This document shows, piece after piece, positions 60,501-62,710 of a stretch of 64,000 bases of DNA. The position numbers were made by a program, and so were the translations under genes. Under the pieces are notes generated by a model. It ran no database searches, was not told where the DNA came from, and saw only the letters and a list, made by a program, of their open reading frames with translations. Numbering within the stretch: the first letter of the stretch is position 1; each line of letters starts with the position of its first letter. Where the stretch lies: NCBI RefSeq assembly GCF_910592395.1, contig NC_088325.1, positions 12,648,109 through 12,712,108 on the forward strand, given 5' to 3'. The stretch comes from Lineus longissimus. Its lineage: Eukaryota > Nemertea > Pilidiophora > Heteronemertea > Lineidae.

Positions 60501-62710
60501 ATAGTAAGGAATTGATTTGGTTAACCAAGTATTTCACATCCTGCTTCCATTGATTTTCTTGTCCTTTGGTGAAGGTCCTTTCTTCATTCTGATCAATATT
60601 TCCCATTTGTTTGGTACTAGTCATCTAGACCGAGTTTAAGTAAACTTAATGTCTTCAGAAATCTATTAAATGTACATGTGCCTTTAGTTTGGTTGTTGGT
60701 TGAAAATGTTGAAATAGAATTGAAATTTGCTCACTCAAACTTCATTTTCGAGAGTGACAAATGAAAGTGAGGTAAACGATATTATTTTTGGTGAAGAAAC
60801 CAGGATTGATAAATCACACGGTAAAAATTTTCCATATATTCCAAAAGTTTTATGAGTGGAACTCCTGTTATGGTATCTAGTTTGAATGATCTGAAAATGC
60901 CTTATTTCTATGCCGGCGTTGACAAAACTAAATGTTACTATGTAAACTCATTCTAATTTAGAAACTCTGATTCTAACGTTTAGAATTCTGTCTATTGCCA
61001 ACAGAGAAGACTAAAGATTCTGATACTTTACAAAGATAGGTAGGCAAATTAGTAAGAAATATTCAAGGTTTTGGGGGCCAGGCCATTGCAGGAGAGAAAA
61101 TTGTCTCATCGAAGCTAAAGCTTTAAACGCCTCTTTTCGGTTCCAATAGTTTGCTTGGATATTTGGAGGTCATATAACATCATGCTTGCATGGCTATTTT
61201 CAGTTGAAGGTGTGCAAGTGATTCGTTGGGTTTAGCTTATGGACTTTCTAAGACAATATTTGATGTTTTGGGGCTAAATGTGTTCTAATACATCTCCATC
61301 TTAAACTTGCTTATGTGACAATCAGTAGCTAACAGCTGCTGCCATCTGTACGAATGACTGGTAACAAAAACTATGGAACTACGGGCGGCGTGTGCAAAAC
61401 GAAAACTACCACGACCCCTAAAACCCGAGACAAGATTCTTGACAACACACCTAAAGATTATCCTTATTACCCGCCTCAGGCCGATTCCCTACACTCCGAA
61501 GTGGACAACTTGCAGCCTGCAAAATCTTTAAGGGTAGTCTGGACTAAAAACGGCATGAAAAACCTGGATTTAAAAAAAGCAGTGTTTTTCATCGTTGGCA
61601 ATACATGTACTACCAATATTCATCGTTGGCATTCAGGGAAATGCCAAGTCCAGATCATCTTTTTCAGCTTCTTGCTTGTCTCCATTCATCTGCTTTAGCT
61701 CTTTCTTCAGACTCGTAAACTTCCAACTGATTTCATCATGCAACTTATTATTACCACGTCATCGGAACTTTGTGCGCAGTTATTGGAACTTTTCGTATTG
61801 GGAATGAACATCATGACCTAAATGGCGATGATACACATTACGTGGTGATAGTATATCGTCTGCCGTTAGACATTTGGTGCCATTTCTTTGGTGAATATGT
61901 AGAGGTCTTAGGAAACACTGGTGAAATGAGGAACCTGCACACCAAAACCTGCCAATAGGGGGCCCTGCAGGCAAGTGGCCCATGGCTGTAATGAGAAAGC
62001 CATTTCCCAGGTCAATGATTATTGAATATTTACTTTAAATGGGGAAATAGCACCAAAAATGTTGTTTTATGGGTCCTTAGTTCTATTTTGATGAGTTTTA
62101 GGGAGAAAATCAACAAAACTTAATTTTGATTGAAAATGCACTGGAAGTGTACCTTCTAGTACTGGTGCTGCCATCTGGATTTTTAGTTCTGCAGGTTCCT
62201 CATTGTTGTGTGGGCAGTTCTTCATTTTCTAATGAAAATGTACCAAATGTAATGTTAATCTACAACGAACCATTTTGAAGAAATCAAAGGAGTTGTTGTT
62301 AACTTTTTATCTTCAGTCCCTTTCATCTTGATTTCTATTTTCCAGCATTGTTTGCCAACTCTCCGGGGATATCAATGGAGTCGAGCAATAGTGACGAACC
62401 GGGTGCGATAATTCAGGCCGTGGAGGAAAATGTTGAAGTCTGTGAAGAAATCGCTGACAAGCAGACAGGAAACGCAATGGAGACTATCCACGTGGCGGTC
62501 GGGAGTTCCGAACTGTCGCAGGAGCAGGACACTTCGGAGGAAATGCAGATAGAAACTACGGAAGAAACGCCGGCAATCGAAGCGGTGGAGATCACGACGG
62601 TCACGATCGTACCGGACGCCACCGTCGACGAATCACAAACGGACATTGATACGCATGCCAACACACAGATCCGCACAGGGTCGATCGAGGACATTAGTGC
62701 TACTCTCTAA
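12045..62710 (+). CDS. ARHGEF11/12: RhoGEF of the PDZ-RhoGEF/LARG/RhoGEF2 family, 3' 37 exons (5'-partial gene)
   Basis: This is the overall gene; its exons are listed separately. The family links Galpha12/13-coupled receptors to RhoA. The RH domain binds active Galpha12/13, the DH domain exchanges GDP for GTP on RhoA, and the PH domain supports the DH. Joining the 37 exons gives one open frame of 1764 residues with consistent phases throughout. The order is PDZ end (1-15), coil (46-120), Ser/Thr-rich linker (133-450), RH (about 457-682), C1 (689-742), charged linker (743-970), DH (about 973-1175), PH (about 1201-1330) and tail (1331-1764). The start codon and the PDZ core were not found in the window. 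A C1 domain between RH and DH is known from Drosophila RhoGEF2 and C. elegans RHGF-1 and is lacking in vertebrate ARHGEF11/12. Splice sites are inferred from frame continuity, not from transcripts. Confidence 0.93.
12182..14070 (+). other. Intron
   Basis: This is 1.9 kb of AT-rich sequence between the PDZ-end exon and the coil exon. A Met-led open frame at 12545-12853 has no supporting splice context or family resemblance. I see nothing else here. Confidence 0.75.
14071..14151 (+). CDS. ARHGEF11/12: RhoGEF exon 2: charged helix after PDZ
   Basis: This exon encodes residues 46-72, with phase 0 on both sides. It starts PEKDQEFNRQKLRTIEMMYY and continues Lys/Glu-rich. It corresponds in position and character to the NQKVEILRKML helix of LARG, a predicted coiled coil between PDZ and RH. 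The acceptor is CCATTTTCAG and the donor is GTATGT. Confidence 0.85.
14347..14526 (+). CDS. ARHGEF11/12: RhoGEF exon 3: coil and start of Ser-rich linker
   Basis: This exon encodes residues 73-132, phase 0 on both sides. It continues the helix with TLKKLEEQLQYLQGSSS, like the IPQLQEQLSKA segment of LARG, then becomes Ser/Thr-rich. The acceptor is TTTTCTTCAG and the donor is GTAGGT. Confidence 0.87.
15353..15454 (+). CDS. ARHGEF11/12: RhoGEF exon 4: Ser/Thr/Val-rich linker
   Basis: This exon encodes residues 133-166, 34 codons, phase 0 on both sides, bounded by TTGGTTTTCAAG and GTACTG. The protein (VTSSQSCQSFSSTVASVTRV...) has low complexity and no domain I recognise. It is accepted because it is open, symmetric and lies in order between better-supported exons. 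It may be a cassette exon. Confidence 0.65.
15489..15520. repeat. (TTG)n microsatellite
   Basis: About ten TTG/GTT triplets run in tandem in the intron after exon 4, ending in a TAG. Confidence 0.9.
15746..16180 (-). CDS. Unrecognised 144-codon antisense open frame in an intron
   Basis: An ATG-initiated frame of 144 codons runs on the minus strand inside the intron after exon 4. A TGA lies in frame directly before the ATG, so it is complete as a single exon. The protein is basic at the start (MNQTRGPRARRSAQYRTS) and later mixed, with five Cys. I do not recognise a family. Outside the RhoGEF exons it is the longest unbroken ATG frame that is not low-complexity. It could be a small intronic gene, a retro-insert or chance; codon use was not measured. 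Confidence 0.3.
   Translation of the reverse strand: MNQTRGPRARRSAQYRTSIMDKMLAKQRVERDQMQCHLDKELRRPNLNLLFRKWQPAIFTALCQWRPKRNSRASKCELVFNHQSRTTTNVCLPKHALQMEEIFMHTDKNSSQGGEVLYKLEEDVMRVTENNILSCDREDFRNLI
16258..16311 (+). CDS. ARHGEF11/12: RhoGEF exon 5: short linker exon
   Basis: This exon encodes residues 167-184 (VSSTTPTEETAQMPFTKQ), 18 codons, phase 0 on both sides. The acceptor has a long pyrimidine tract (TTTCCTCCTTCCCAACTAG) and the donor is GTATAA. It is Ser/Thr-rich like its neighbours and is probably skippable without frame change. Confidence 0.72.
16508..16615 (+). CDS. ARHGEF11/12: RhoGEF exon 6: linker
   Basis: This exon encodes residues 185-220, 36 codons, phase 0 on both sides. It includes GHLYTHLGSMDEGVDTTSGS and ends TPASW. 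The acceptor is CCTTCTTCTTCAG and the donor is GTAAGG. No domain is recognised. Confidence 0.8.
16871..17071 (+). CDS. ARHGEF11/12: RhoGEF exon 7: linker
   Basis: This exon encodes residues 221-287, 67 codons, phase 0 on both sides, bounded by TTACATCTTCAG and GTAAGT. It contains PEPIYMSDEALNSRD and IPRSVSDVG, with several Ser sites in basic or acidic context. It belongs to the disordered linker between PDZ and RH. Confidence 0.83.
17072..17536 (+). other. Intron with a possible but out-of-phase cassette at 17342
   Basis: A good acceptor (AGATATTTCAG) at 17341 opens VDLASRSKSHSKKGHKS..., which reaches a weak CTG/GTGAAA donor at 17415. That piece is 74 nt and would shift the frame before exon 8, so it is not in the main model. 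Confidence 0.5.
17537..17569 (+). CDS. ARHGEF11/12: RhoGEF exon 8: 33-nt microexon
   Basis: This exon encodes residues 288-298, SDILRRRLLKK, exactly 11 codons with phase 0 on both sides. The acceptor is GTCTTTATTACAG and the donor is GTAAAT. Its strongly basic product differs from the Ser/Thr-rich linker around it. Frame-neutral microexons of this size are typical of regulated, often neuronal, splicing. Confidence 0.68.
17570..20546 (+). other. Intron with a 52-bp minisatellite
   Basis: This is 3.0 kb. The only structure I see is the minisatellite at 19886-20160. Open minus-strand frames around 18430-18994 overlap in all three frames and match nothing I know. Confidence 0.7.
19886..20160. 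repeat. 52-bp minisatellite, ~5 copies
   Basis: Copies of a unit containing GACTTGGTTGCATTTG and TTTGTGTACATC start at 19916, 19968, 20031, 20083 and 20135. Spacing is 52 bp, with one 63-bp interval caused by an extra 11-bp CATCTTGTGTA duplication. Long open frames on both strands here are repeat translations, not genes. Confidence 0.9.
20547..20630 (+). CDS. ARHGEF11/12: RhoGEF exon 9: duplicated 'RAQI' exon, copy A
   Basis: This exon encodes residues 299-326, phase 0 on both sides (CCCTTTACAG / GTCTTT). It ends DTVSLKRAQITIRKGSLK. The exon at 22171 ends DCITLRRAQIIVRKPTLK, and the ~100 bp of intron that follows each copy is also similar. The pair is therefore a tandem exon duplication. The basic RAQI-RK-LK segment is not one I can name. 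The donor GTCTTT is weak in both copies. Confidence 0.8.
20957..21133 (+). CDS. ARHGEF11/12: RhoGEF exon 10: Ser/Pro-rich linker
   Basis: This exon encodes residues 327-385, 59 codons, phase 0 on both sides (ATCTTCCAG / GTGAGT). The frame reads TSSLPTSIYDSGSLSDSNSP then HSPAPSPIPV, an acidic stretch and TVSTV. All three frames are open here, but only this one fits the phase of its neighbours. It lies between the two RAQI exons. Confidence 0.75.
21913..22077. mobile_element. Small Tc1/mariner-like MITE
   Basis: The left end CAGTGTGTGTCAAAATGAA (21913) pairs with the right end TTCATTTTGAGACACACTG (to 22077). TA flanks both ends, as expected for Tc1/mariner insertion. A second copy of the left end (CAGTGTGTGTCAAAAG) lies inside at about 21950. 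The element is 165 bp with no coding capacity and ends 93 bp upstream of exon 11. Confidence 0.82.
22171..22269 (+). CDS. ARHGEF11/12: RhoGEF exon 11: duplicated 'RAQI' exon, copy B
   Basis: This exon encodes residues 386-418, 33 codons, phase 0 on both sides (TTTTTTCCCATTACAG / GTCTTT). It ends DCITLRRAQIIVRKPTLK, paralogous to exon 9. Its first half (PFFTPVEFTTLAPTI) is longer than in exon 9. Either copy, or both, can be used without frame change. Confidence 0.8.
22270..24201 (+). other. Intron
   Basis: This is 1.9 kb. The X-box-like array sits at its 5' end. The remainder is AT-rich with no exon, element or repeat that I can support. Confidence 0.7.
22390..22514. promoter_or_regulatory. 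Array of six X-box-like (RFX-type) motifs
   Basis: Six related 14-mers start at 22390, 22410, 22430, 22460, 22481 and 22501. The best are GTTGCTATGGTGAC, GTTACTATGGTTAC and GTTGCTGTGGTGAC. They resemble the palindromic X-box (GTTGCYATGGYAAC) bound by RFX factors. Spacing is close to 20 or 30 bp. It may be an intronic enhancer or simply a degenerate 20-bp tandem repeat. Confidence 0.45.
24202..24339 (+). CDS. ARHGEF11/12: RhoGEF exon 12: acidic motif before the RH domain
   Basis: This exon encodes residues 419-464, phase 0 on both sides (AACCAATTTCAG / GTGAGT). It ends IMTIDDDDFSSEDEH. The DDDDF cluster matches the acidic segment directly before the RH domain of this family (EDEDF in p115-RhoGEF, EDDDF in LARG). 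In p115 that segment contacts Galpha13 and is needed for GAP activity, so Galpha12/13 regulation is probably retained here. Confidence 0.9.
24658..24768 (+). CDS. ARHGEF11/12: RhoGEF exon 13: RH (RGS-like) domain, part 1
   Basis: This exon encodes residues 465-501, phase 0 on both sides (TCTTTTCAG / GTAAGT). It contains NKPAHLAVFLHYLISNSDPS, which aligns with SRPAHLAVFLHHVVSQFDPA of the LARG RH domain. The RH domain binds GTP-loaded Galpha12/13 at the membrane. Confidence 0.95.
24769..25101 (+). other. Intron containing a tRNA-like SINE
   Basis: This 333-bp intron is largely occupied by the SINE-like sequence listed at 24845-25010. Confidence 0.7.
24845..25010 (+). mobile_element. tRNA-derived SINE candidate
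   Basis: The sequence shows an A-box-like GAGGTTAAGGCGTCCGCC followed after tRNA-like spacing by a B box GGTTCAAGGCC (about 24892). This is the layout of an RNA polymerase III promoter in a tRNA-derived SINE. The 3' end was not delimited and no target duplication was seen. Confidence 0.55.
25102..25200 (+). CDS. ARHGEF11/12: RhoGEF exon 14: RH domain, part 2
   Basis: This exon encodes residues 502-534, phase 0 on both sides (TTCTCTTCAG / GTAAGT). It reads FFHLVTETYTQGNLKEMRKW then AYEIHSTFLVEKA, matching LARG from LLCYLYSDLY to FHQFFLDRSA. Confidence 0.93.
25438..25606 (+). CDS. ARHGEF11/12: RhoGEF exon 15: RH domain, part 3
   Basis: This exon encodes residues 535-590, phase 0 to 1 (TTCTTCCAG / GTAAGA). 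It opens PLKVSIDEDIIANID, like HLKVSVPDEM of LARG, and ends VNELLQDFRLKRSLG, like VQRHLEDFRQKRSMG. These are the later helices of the RH fold. Confidence 0.95.
25713..25818 (+). CDS. ARHGEF11/12: RhoGEF exon 16: RH domain, part 4
   Basis: This exon encodes residues 591-625, phase 1 to 2 (TCTTTGCAG / GTAAGT). It is charged and helical (DDLDRAAELKIVDKYLTPHL). It corresponds to the helix pair that follows the core RGS-like bundle in this family. Confidence 0.9.
25915..26083 (+). CDS. ARHGEF11/12: RhoGEF exon 17: RH domain end
   Basis: This exon encodes residues 626-682, phase 2 to 0 (TCTCTTGCAG / GTGTGT). MAMALAITTFLKQVGV aligns with MQYVILMYMKHLGV of LARG, the final RH helices. It ends in a basic tract (KDKKMFRFKGSRK), like the KK-rich segment after the LARG RH domain. 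Confidence 0.93.
27176..27221 (+). CDS. ARHGEF11/12: Candidate alternative (frame-shifting) 46-nt exon
   Basis: Bounded by ACAG and a perfect GTGAGT donor, it reads SLHVVYDSDSDLDFE in the phase left by exon 17. The acidic DSDSD resembles the DDSDFEVEDE segment before the DH domain, which suggests real coding sequence. Its length leaves phase 1, but the C1 exon needs phase 0. Inclusion would run into a TAA about 20 codons into the C1 exon. It may be a poison or RH-only isoform exon, or not an exon. Confidence 0.4.
28035..28351. repeat. Inverted arrays of a GTAGGCGAAATGG-type minisatellite
   Basis: The left block (28035-28102) is CATTTCGCCTA-type repeats. The right block (about 28183-28351) is the reverse complement, with roughly nine TAGGCGAAATGG units alternating TGTAGGCG and AATAGGCG. 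About 80 bp separates them, so the transcript could fold into a hairpin. Confidence 0.88.
28582..28696 (+). CDS. ARHGEF11/12: RhoGEF exon 18: C1 domain, first half
   Basis: This exon encodes residues 683-720, phase 0 to 1 (TTGCCTTTTCAG / GTAAGT). It gives H689, C702, C705 and C719 in the spacing H-X12-C-X2-C-X13-C, with the LWGVGNQGYQC core typical of C1 zinc fingers. C1 domains bind diacylglycerol or act as protein or lipid contacts. Whether this one binds diacylglycerol cannot be told. Confidence 0.95.
28760..29037 (-). mobile_element. tRNA-derived SINE, minus strand
   Basis: On the minus strand the head reads GGGGCCTCATAGCCTAGTGG then TTAACGC (A box), followed by GGGTTCGTTCC (B box) after tRNA-like spacing. 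The body ends near a GGGCAAATAAAAGATCCCAC stretch. It lies wholly in the intron that splits the C1 domain. Ends are approximate. Confidence 0.72.
29115..29276 (+). CDS. ARHGEF11/12: RhoGEF exon 19: C1 domain, second half, and basic linker
   Basis: This exon encodes residues 721-774, phase 1 to 1 (TCAATTCCAG / GTAAGT). It supplies C722, H727 and C730 (C-X4-H-X2-C). The last Cys of a standard C1 comes seven residues later; here that place is Pro738 and the next Cys is C742 (X11). A Lys-rich stretch (VKKKDKKQRQ) and DRIIPRKPS follow, which could bind acidic lipid. Confidence 0.93.
30127..30405. repeat. 139-bp tandem duplication
   Basis: CTGTGTTATGTAAACCTACA begins at 30127 and again at 30266. 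The two copies stay alike to CTTGG at 30265 and 30405. Few differences separate them, so the duplication looks recent compared with other repeats here. Confidence 0.92.
31308..31528. mobile_element. MITE with ~36-bp terminal inverted repeats
   Basis: The left end TGGGTGACTTCATAGTTGGT continues GTTAGTGTTAA. The right end is its reverse complement with few mismatches (ending ACTTTGAAGTCACCCA). The element is 221 bp and non-coding. No clear target duplication was seen. Confidence 0.8.
31683..31829 (+). CDS. ARHGEF11/12: RhoGEF exon 20: linker after C1
   Basis: This exon encodes residues 775-823, phase 1 to 1 (GTTTATAACAG / GTAAGA). It reads PPSYTVKDALKIHEGRDSDG and ends in an acidic QEDDDEVEG. 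No domain is recognised; it lies between the C1 and DH domains. Confidence 0.85.
31948..32126 (+). CDS. ARHGEF11/12: RhoGEF exon 21: Ser-rich charged linker
   Basis: This exon encodes residues 824-883, phase 1 to 0 (TTTTCTTTCAG / GTATGT). It contains VNKLVERYQTLGHGGDE and a KSPRSESPNSEDEKKD stretch. It ends VGRSESLKGR, with likely Pro-directed and basophilic phosphosites. Confidence 0.87.
32127..32941 (+). other. Intron
   Basis: This is 815 bp of sequence with no exon, repeat or element that I can support. Confidence 0.75.
32942..33063 (+). CDS. ARHGEF11/12: RhoGEF exon 22: poly-Ser linker
   Basis: This exon encodes residues 884-923, phase 0 to 2 (TTTTTGTTTTTCAG / GTAAGT). It has LSVRRSKSDVASDDSS, including a basophilic RRSKS site, and a run of six Ser. 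Confidence 0.88.
33220..33392 (+). CDS. ARHGEF11/12: RhoGEF exon 23: acidic segment and entry to the DH domain
   Basis: This exon encodes residues 924-981, phase 2 to 1 (AACTATTTCAG / GTACGT). It runs from SHEDDSDFEVEDELPQLDAI to LKKLKPKEKKRQEVIN, which matches LLGLKPCEIKRQEVIN directly before the LARG DH domain. In LARG and PDZ-RhoGEF this pre-DH region affects exchange activity. Confidence 0.95.
33516..33662 (+). CDS. ARHGEF11/12: RhoGEF exon 24: DH domain, CR1
   Basis: This exon encodes residues 982-1030, phase 1 to 1 (TTTCCATTTCAG / GTAAGT). ELFYTERSHVRNLKVLDRLF is the first conserved DH region, including the Glu of CR1 that contacts switch I of the GTPase in Dbl-family structures. It aligns with ELFYTERAHVRTLKVL in LARG. 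Confidence 0.97.
33789..33871 (+). CDS. ARHGEF11/12: RhoGEF exon 25: DH domain
   Basis: This exon encodes residues 1031-1058, phase 1 to 0 (TTGTCTTTCAG / GTAAGC). It contains KSMNDSMKKD and TYGDVGDILLNG, at the place of LARG's VIDQIGEDLLTWF. GDVGDILL is the conserved short helix before CR2. Confidence 0.93.
33939..34101. mobile_element. MITE filling a DH-domain intron
   Basis: The ends are GGCCAAATTCATAAAGGGC (left) and the complement of GGCCCAAATTCATAAAGGGC (right), one base different. Both are flanked by GATG (33935-33938 and 34102-34105), a probable 4-bp target duplication. The element is 163 bp and takes up most of the 278-bp intron. Confidence 0.82.
34150..34275 (+). CDS. ARHGEF11/12: RhoGEF exon 26: DH domain, CR2
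   Basis: This exon encodes residues 1059-1100, phase 0 on both sides (CTTTTCCAG / GTAAGT). CRASATFCQNQSFSLEMLKS matches the LARG segment AAATFCSNQPFALEMIKS, followed by RRLKDQKLAEFLR. Confidence 0.96.
34308..34675. mobile_element. hAT-like MITE filling a DH-domain intron
   Basis: The ends are ATAGCATTCCGCGAAG (34308) and its perfect complement (to 34675). The flanks are TTCATTCA (34300-34307) and TTCGTTCG (34676-34683). These are 8-bp direct repeats that differ only by CpG-type transitions, which fits a hAT target duplication that decayed by cytosine deamination. The element is 368 bp of a 474-bp intron. Confidence 0.78.
34750..34870 (+). CDS. ARHGEF11/12: RhoGEF exon 27: DH domain, CR3
   Basis: This exon encodes residues 1101-1140, phase 0 to 1 (CTCCTTGCAG / GTAGGT). 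IPAQFQRLTKYKLLLENLLK is the CR3 helix of Dbl-family exchange factors (LARG IPTQMQRLTKYPLLLDNIAK). It is the most diagnostic part of the catalytic domain, and all core residues look intact. Confidence 0.97.
35109..35287 (+). CDS. ARHGEF11/12: RhoGEF exon 28: DH end and DH-PH linker helix
   Basis: This exon encodes residues 1141-1200, phase 1 to 0 (TTGTTGCAG / GTAAGT). It includes VLNTVNKAVMDAENKHKVIE, matching LARG ILNYVNQAVKEAENKQRLED. This is the last DH helix, which carries on into the PH domain. Confidence 0.96.
35432..35678 (+). CDS. ARHGEF11/12: RhoGEF exon 29: PH domain core
   Basis: This exon encodes residues 1201-1282, phase 0 to 1 (CTTCTTTCAG / GTGAGT). Beta strands MIYDGFLTWKIG, DLHVVLCEDILVLLQRQDE and HSPVIWLTNLL match the LARG PH domain closely. 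In this family the PH domain assists exchange and can bind activated RhoA. Confidence 0.97.
35956..36043 (+). CDS. ARHGEF11/12: RhoGEF exon 30: PH domain, last strands
   Basis: This exon encodes residues 1283-1311, phase 1 to 2 (TCACTTACAG / GTAAGT). FFLVSTSQAGPQIYELVAPT aligns with LARG's LFVISMSDNGAQIYELVAQT. It ends DERKK in phase 2, and the matching helix comes 13.5 kb later at 49531. Confidence 0.96.
36316..36487. mobile_element. PIF/Harbinger-like MITE
   Basis: GGCCGAAGTTACATAGACCT begins the left end and the right end is its complement, the similarity extending about 50 bp inward. TAA flanks both sides (36313-36315 and 36488-36490), which fits the TWA target of PIF/Harbinger elements. 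The element is 172 bp and non-coding. Confidence 0.85.
37504..37710 (+). mobile_element. tRNA-derived SINE candidate
   Basis: TTGCCTAGTGATGGTTATGG (A-box-like) is followed by GGTTCGAGACT (B box, about 37557). The body has a GCTAGT...CAAACTGC..TTCTG segment that loosely matches the candidate at 24845. Ends are approximate. Confidence 0.5.
41997..42143. repeat. Degenerate short tandem repeat (AAAACTAAGACCCA)
   Basis: About seven units of the form CTATAAAACTAAGACCCAA repeat at 20-38-bp spacing with drift. They have no coding or element context. Confidence 0.85.
42390..42941. mobile_element. Non-autonomous DNA transposon with CAGGGCCGTATTTA ends
   Basis: CAGGGCCGTATTTA at 42390 is matched by TAAATACGGCCCTG ending at 42941. 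ATCGG directly precedes and follows the element, a probable 5-bp target duplication. CAGGGCC-type ends are usual in hAT-related families. Inside are poly-G runs and a 127-codon frame that is not recognisable as a transposase. Confidence 0.82.
45835..45943. mobile_element. Short MITE/hairpin, 109 bp
   Basis: AGAGTTCATGCCCCAACGAA and, at the other end, the complement of AGAGTTCATGCCCCACCAAG form inverted ends around about 50 bp. It is non-coding and lies 230 bp upstream of the candidate first exon at 46171. Confidence 0.7.
46171..46358 (+). CDS. ARHGEF11/12: Candidate alternative first exon A (internal promoter)
   Basis: An ATG in strong context (A at -3, G at +4) opens 62 codons plus two bases, then a GTAGGT donor. 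The phase-2 end joins exon 31 (49531) or exon 32 (57669) in frame. The donor is taken as AA/GTAGGT because reading on gives a stop at once. The protein starts MASARPDPGQTRTDNVVFRR, has a nuclear-signal-like RRKRSRS and ends DGRRNSLF, a classic PKA site (RRNS). Spliced to exon 31 it keeps only the last PH helix and the tail, so it would lack GEF activity. Confidence 0.7.
46478..46570. repeat. Diverged copy of the repeat at 60243
   Basis: AGTAAATTTTTGTTTACAAA followed by AGTAGCGTTGGAACTTGGCA and CATTACTGC match the interior of the element at 60243 with substitutions. This is a second member of the same dispersed family. Confidence 0.65.
47757..47880. repeat. Poly-G run and purine-rich low-complexity stretch
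   Basis: A run of about 16 G is followed by GGTG/GGAGG-rich sequence. The long minus-strand frame across it (47750-48211) ends in a poly-Pro artefact of this composition. Confidence 0.85.
49531..49656 (+). CDS. ARHGEF11/12: RhoGEF exon 31: C-terminal PH helix and start of the tail
   Basis: This exon encodes residues 1312-1353, phase 2 on both sides (CCTGTCTTTCAG / GTAAGT), 126 nt. After exon 30 it gives KKWFKYITEASEAFKSKG, the amphipathic C-terminal PH helix with its conserved Trp. Basic and charged tail sequence follows. Because it is symmetric in phase 2 it can be skipped or used by alternative first exons. Confidence 0.93.
50865..51040 (+). CDS. ARHGEF11/12: Candidate alternative first exon B
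   Basis: ATG opens 58 codons plus two bases to a GTAAGA donor. The end is in phase 2, which joins exon 32 (57669) in frame. The product starts MWEGGNAGTMNSGSSIGESD and ends FGWFF. It has normal protein composition but no recognised domain. The start context is weak (T at -3), and a TAG lies four codons upstream of the ATG. The call rests on open frame, donor and phase, so it is less secure than the exons at 46171 and 56621. Confidence 0.45.
51785..51812. promoter_or_regulatory. Cluster of three CRE-like sites
   Basis: TGACGTG, TGACGTAA and TGACGTCT occur within 28 bp. These match CREB/ATF half and full sites. They lie 4.8 kb upstream of the candidate first exon at 56621. Function is inferred only. 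Confidence 0.4.
52793..54267. repeat. 62-bp minisatellite, ~24 units of two types
   Basis: Units carry GAGCTGGTTGCTTTCCTTCA at exact 62-bp spacing (52813, 52875, 52937, 52999 and on). Two kinds differ in linked positions: type A has TTTGTGACTACT with AAGTGAAGATATACTCG, and type B has CTTGCGGCTCTT with AAGTGGGGATATACTTC. They largely alternate A-B after two early A-B-B stretches. Edge units are hybrid or decayed. Sixty-two is not a multiple of three, so open frames here are not genes. Confidence 0.97.
55190..55560. repeat. Diverged tandem repeat, ~159-bp period
   Basis: TTGTCAATTGCA-GAGG-ATTTCAGGTTTTGTGT blocks recur around 55230 and 55385, each preceded by a GTAAGCCCGTACAT-type block. A poorer third copy of that block lies near 55530. 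Confidence 0.65.
56621..57321 (+). CDS. ARHGEF11/12: Candidate alternative first exon C, predicted N-myristoylated
   Basis: This is the longest open frame in the window: ATG (G at -3, G at +4), 233 codons plus two bases, then a GTAGGT donor in phase 2 that joins exon 32 (57669) in frame. Reading past the donor gives a stop at once. MGNSTSTED fits the N-myristoylation rule (Gly2, Ser at position 6). The exon is Ser-rich with basic clusters (KRHRWSFRRGWG), two ATPEEE motifs and a final VRRIEVHPPVEL. The protein would have about 640 residues: this exon plus the 349 codons of exons 32-37 and the shared tail. It has no PDZ, RH, C1, DH or PH. Confidence 0.78.
57669..57853 (+). CDS. ARHGEF11/12: RhoGEF exon 32: acidic tail exon, splice hub
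   Basis: This exon encodes residues 1354-1415, phase 2 to 1 (TTCTCATTACAG / GTGAGT). It reads RVHDHEENTSADENQQ then a Glu-rich SVDSLENLEKSVEERPHLVN. Its phase-2 acceptor can take exon 31 or any of the three candidate first exons, so it is the first exon shared by all predicted forms. Confidence 0.9.
58097..58206 (+). CDS. ARHGEF11/12: RhoGEF exon 33: tail coiled coil
   Basis: This exon encodes residues 1416-1452, phase 1 to 0 (GTCTTTCCAG / GTAGGC). ENLRKKDEMISKSTNEKMKI and IAEILNIPHEDFDNIAE form a charged helix followed by an IP-ED-F-IA motif. The hydrophobic spacing suggests a coiled coil or a conserved interaction helix. Confidence 0.9.
58207..58543 (+). other. Intron, partly open in frame with exon 34
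   Basis: From an ATG at 58376 the frame is open for 56 codons straight into exon 34. It could be a retained intron or a further internal start, but a normal acceptor (TTTCTGACTCTTCAG) precedes exon 34 and such an open stretch can arise by chance. Confidence 0.6.
58544..58798 (+). CDS. ARHGEF11/12: RhoGEF exon 34: tail helix and linker
   Basis: This exon encodes residues 1453-1537, 85 codons, phase 0 on both sides (CTGACTCTTCAG / GTAAGA). KELILASIIQTERLSDLVSA continues the helical region, a Pro/Thr linker follows (SAPTTPKADAPK) and VVKITQTLKDQLTQLL starts a second helix. Confidence 0.9.
58940..59132 (+). CDS. ARHGEF11/12: RhoGEF exon 35: second tail coiled coil
   Basis: This exon encodes residues 1538-1601, phase 0 to 1 (GTTTTTTTCAG / GTATGG). 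EDETERLRQQLKLANDQIHA continues the helix from exon 34 as a heptad-like coiled coil. SRPNSYISIGSELSEIDEST follows. LARG and PDZ-RhoGEF use their C-termini for homo- and hetero-oligomerisation, so a similar role is possible. Confidence 0.9.
59133..59536 (+). other. Intron
   Basis: This is 404 bp with nothing recognised. Confidence 0.75.
59537..59662 (+). CDS. ARHGEF11/12: RhoGEF exon 36: Pro/Ala-rich tail
   Basis: This exon encodes residues 1602-1643, phase 1 on both sides (GCCATTCTTACAG / GTATGT). ARPPTGHVAAPRPHAAPSPP is followed by KKSFSDIFSSLMTKVSEVQS, an amphipathic segment. Symmetric phase makes skipping possible. Confidence 0.88.
60243..60350. mobile_element. MITE, 108 bp, perfect 16-bp inverted ends
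   Basis: TCTCCTTCAGTAAATT at 60243 is matched by its perfect complement ending at 60350. The interior (GTTTACGACAGTAGCGTTAG) is shared with 46478-46570. No target duplication was assigned. Confidence 0.8.
61336..61545 (+). other. Open, protein-like segment of unknown origin
   Basis: From an AG at 61335 the frame runs LLPSVRMTGNKNYGTTGGVC, then KTTTTPKTRDKILDNTPKD and YPYYPPQADSLHSEVDN, ending SLR at a possible GTAGTC donor. It looks coding, but phase 0 at both ends does not match the phase-1 junction of exons 36 and 37. It may be an exon of another transcript or a transposon relic. Confidence 0.3.
62346..62710 (+). CDS. ARHGEF11/12: RhoGEF exon 37: last coding exon
   Basis: This exon encodes residues 1644-1764 and a TAA stop (acceptor TTCTATTTTCCAG, phase 1). 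It is rich in Glu, Thr, Val and Ile (EEMQIETTEETPAIEAVEIT) and ends SIEDISATL. It is probably disordered, and no PDZ-binding C-terminus of the usual S/T-X-hydrophobic type is present. Confidence 0.92.
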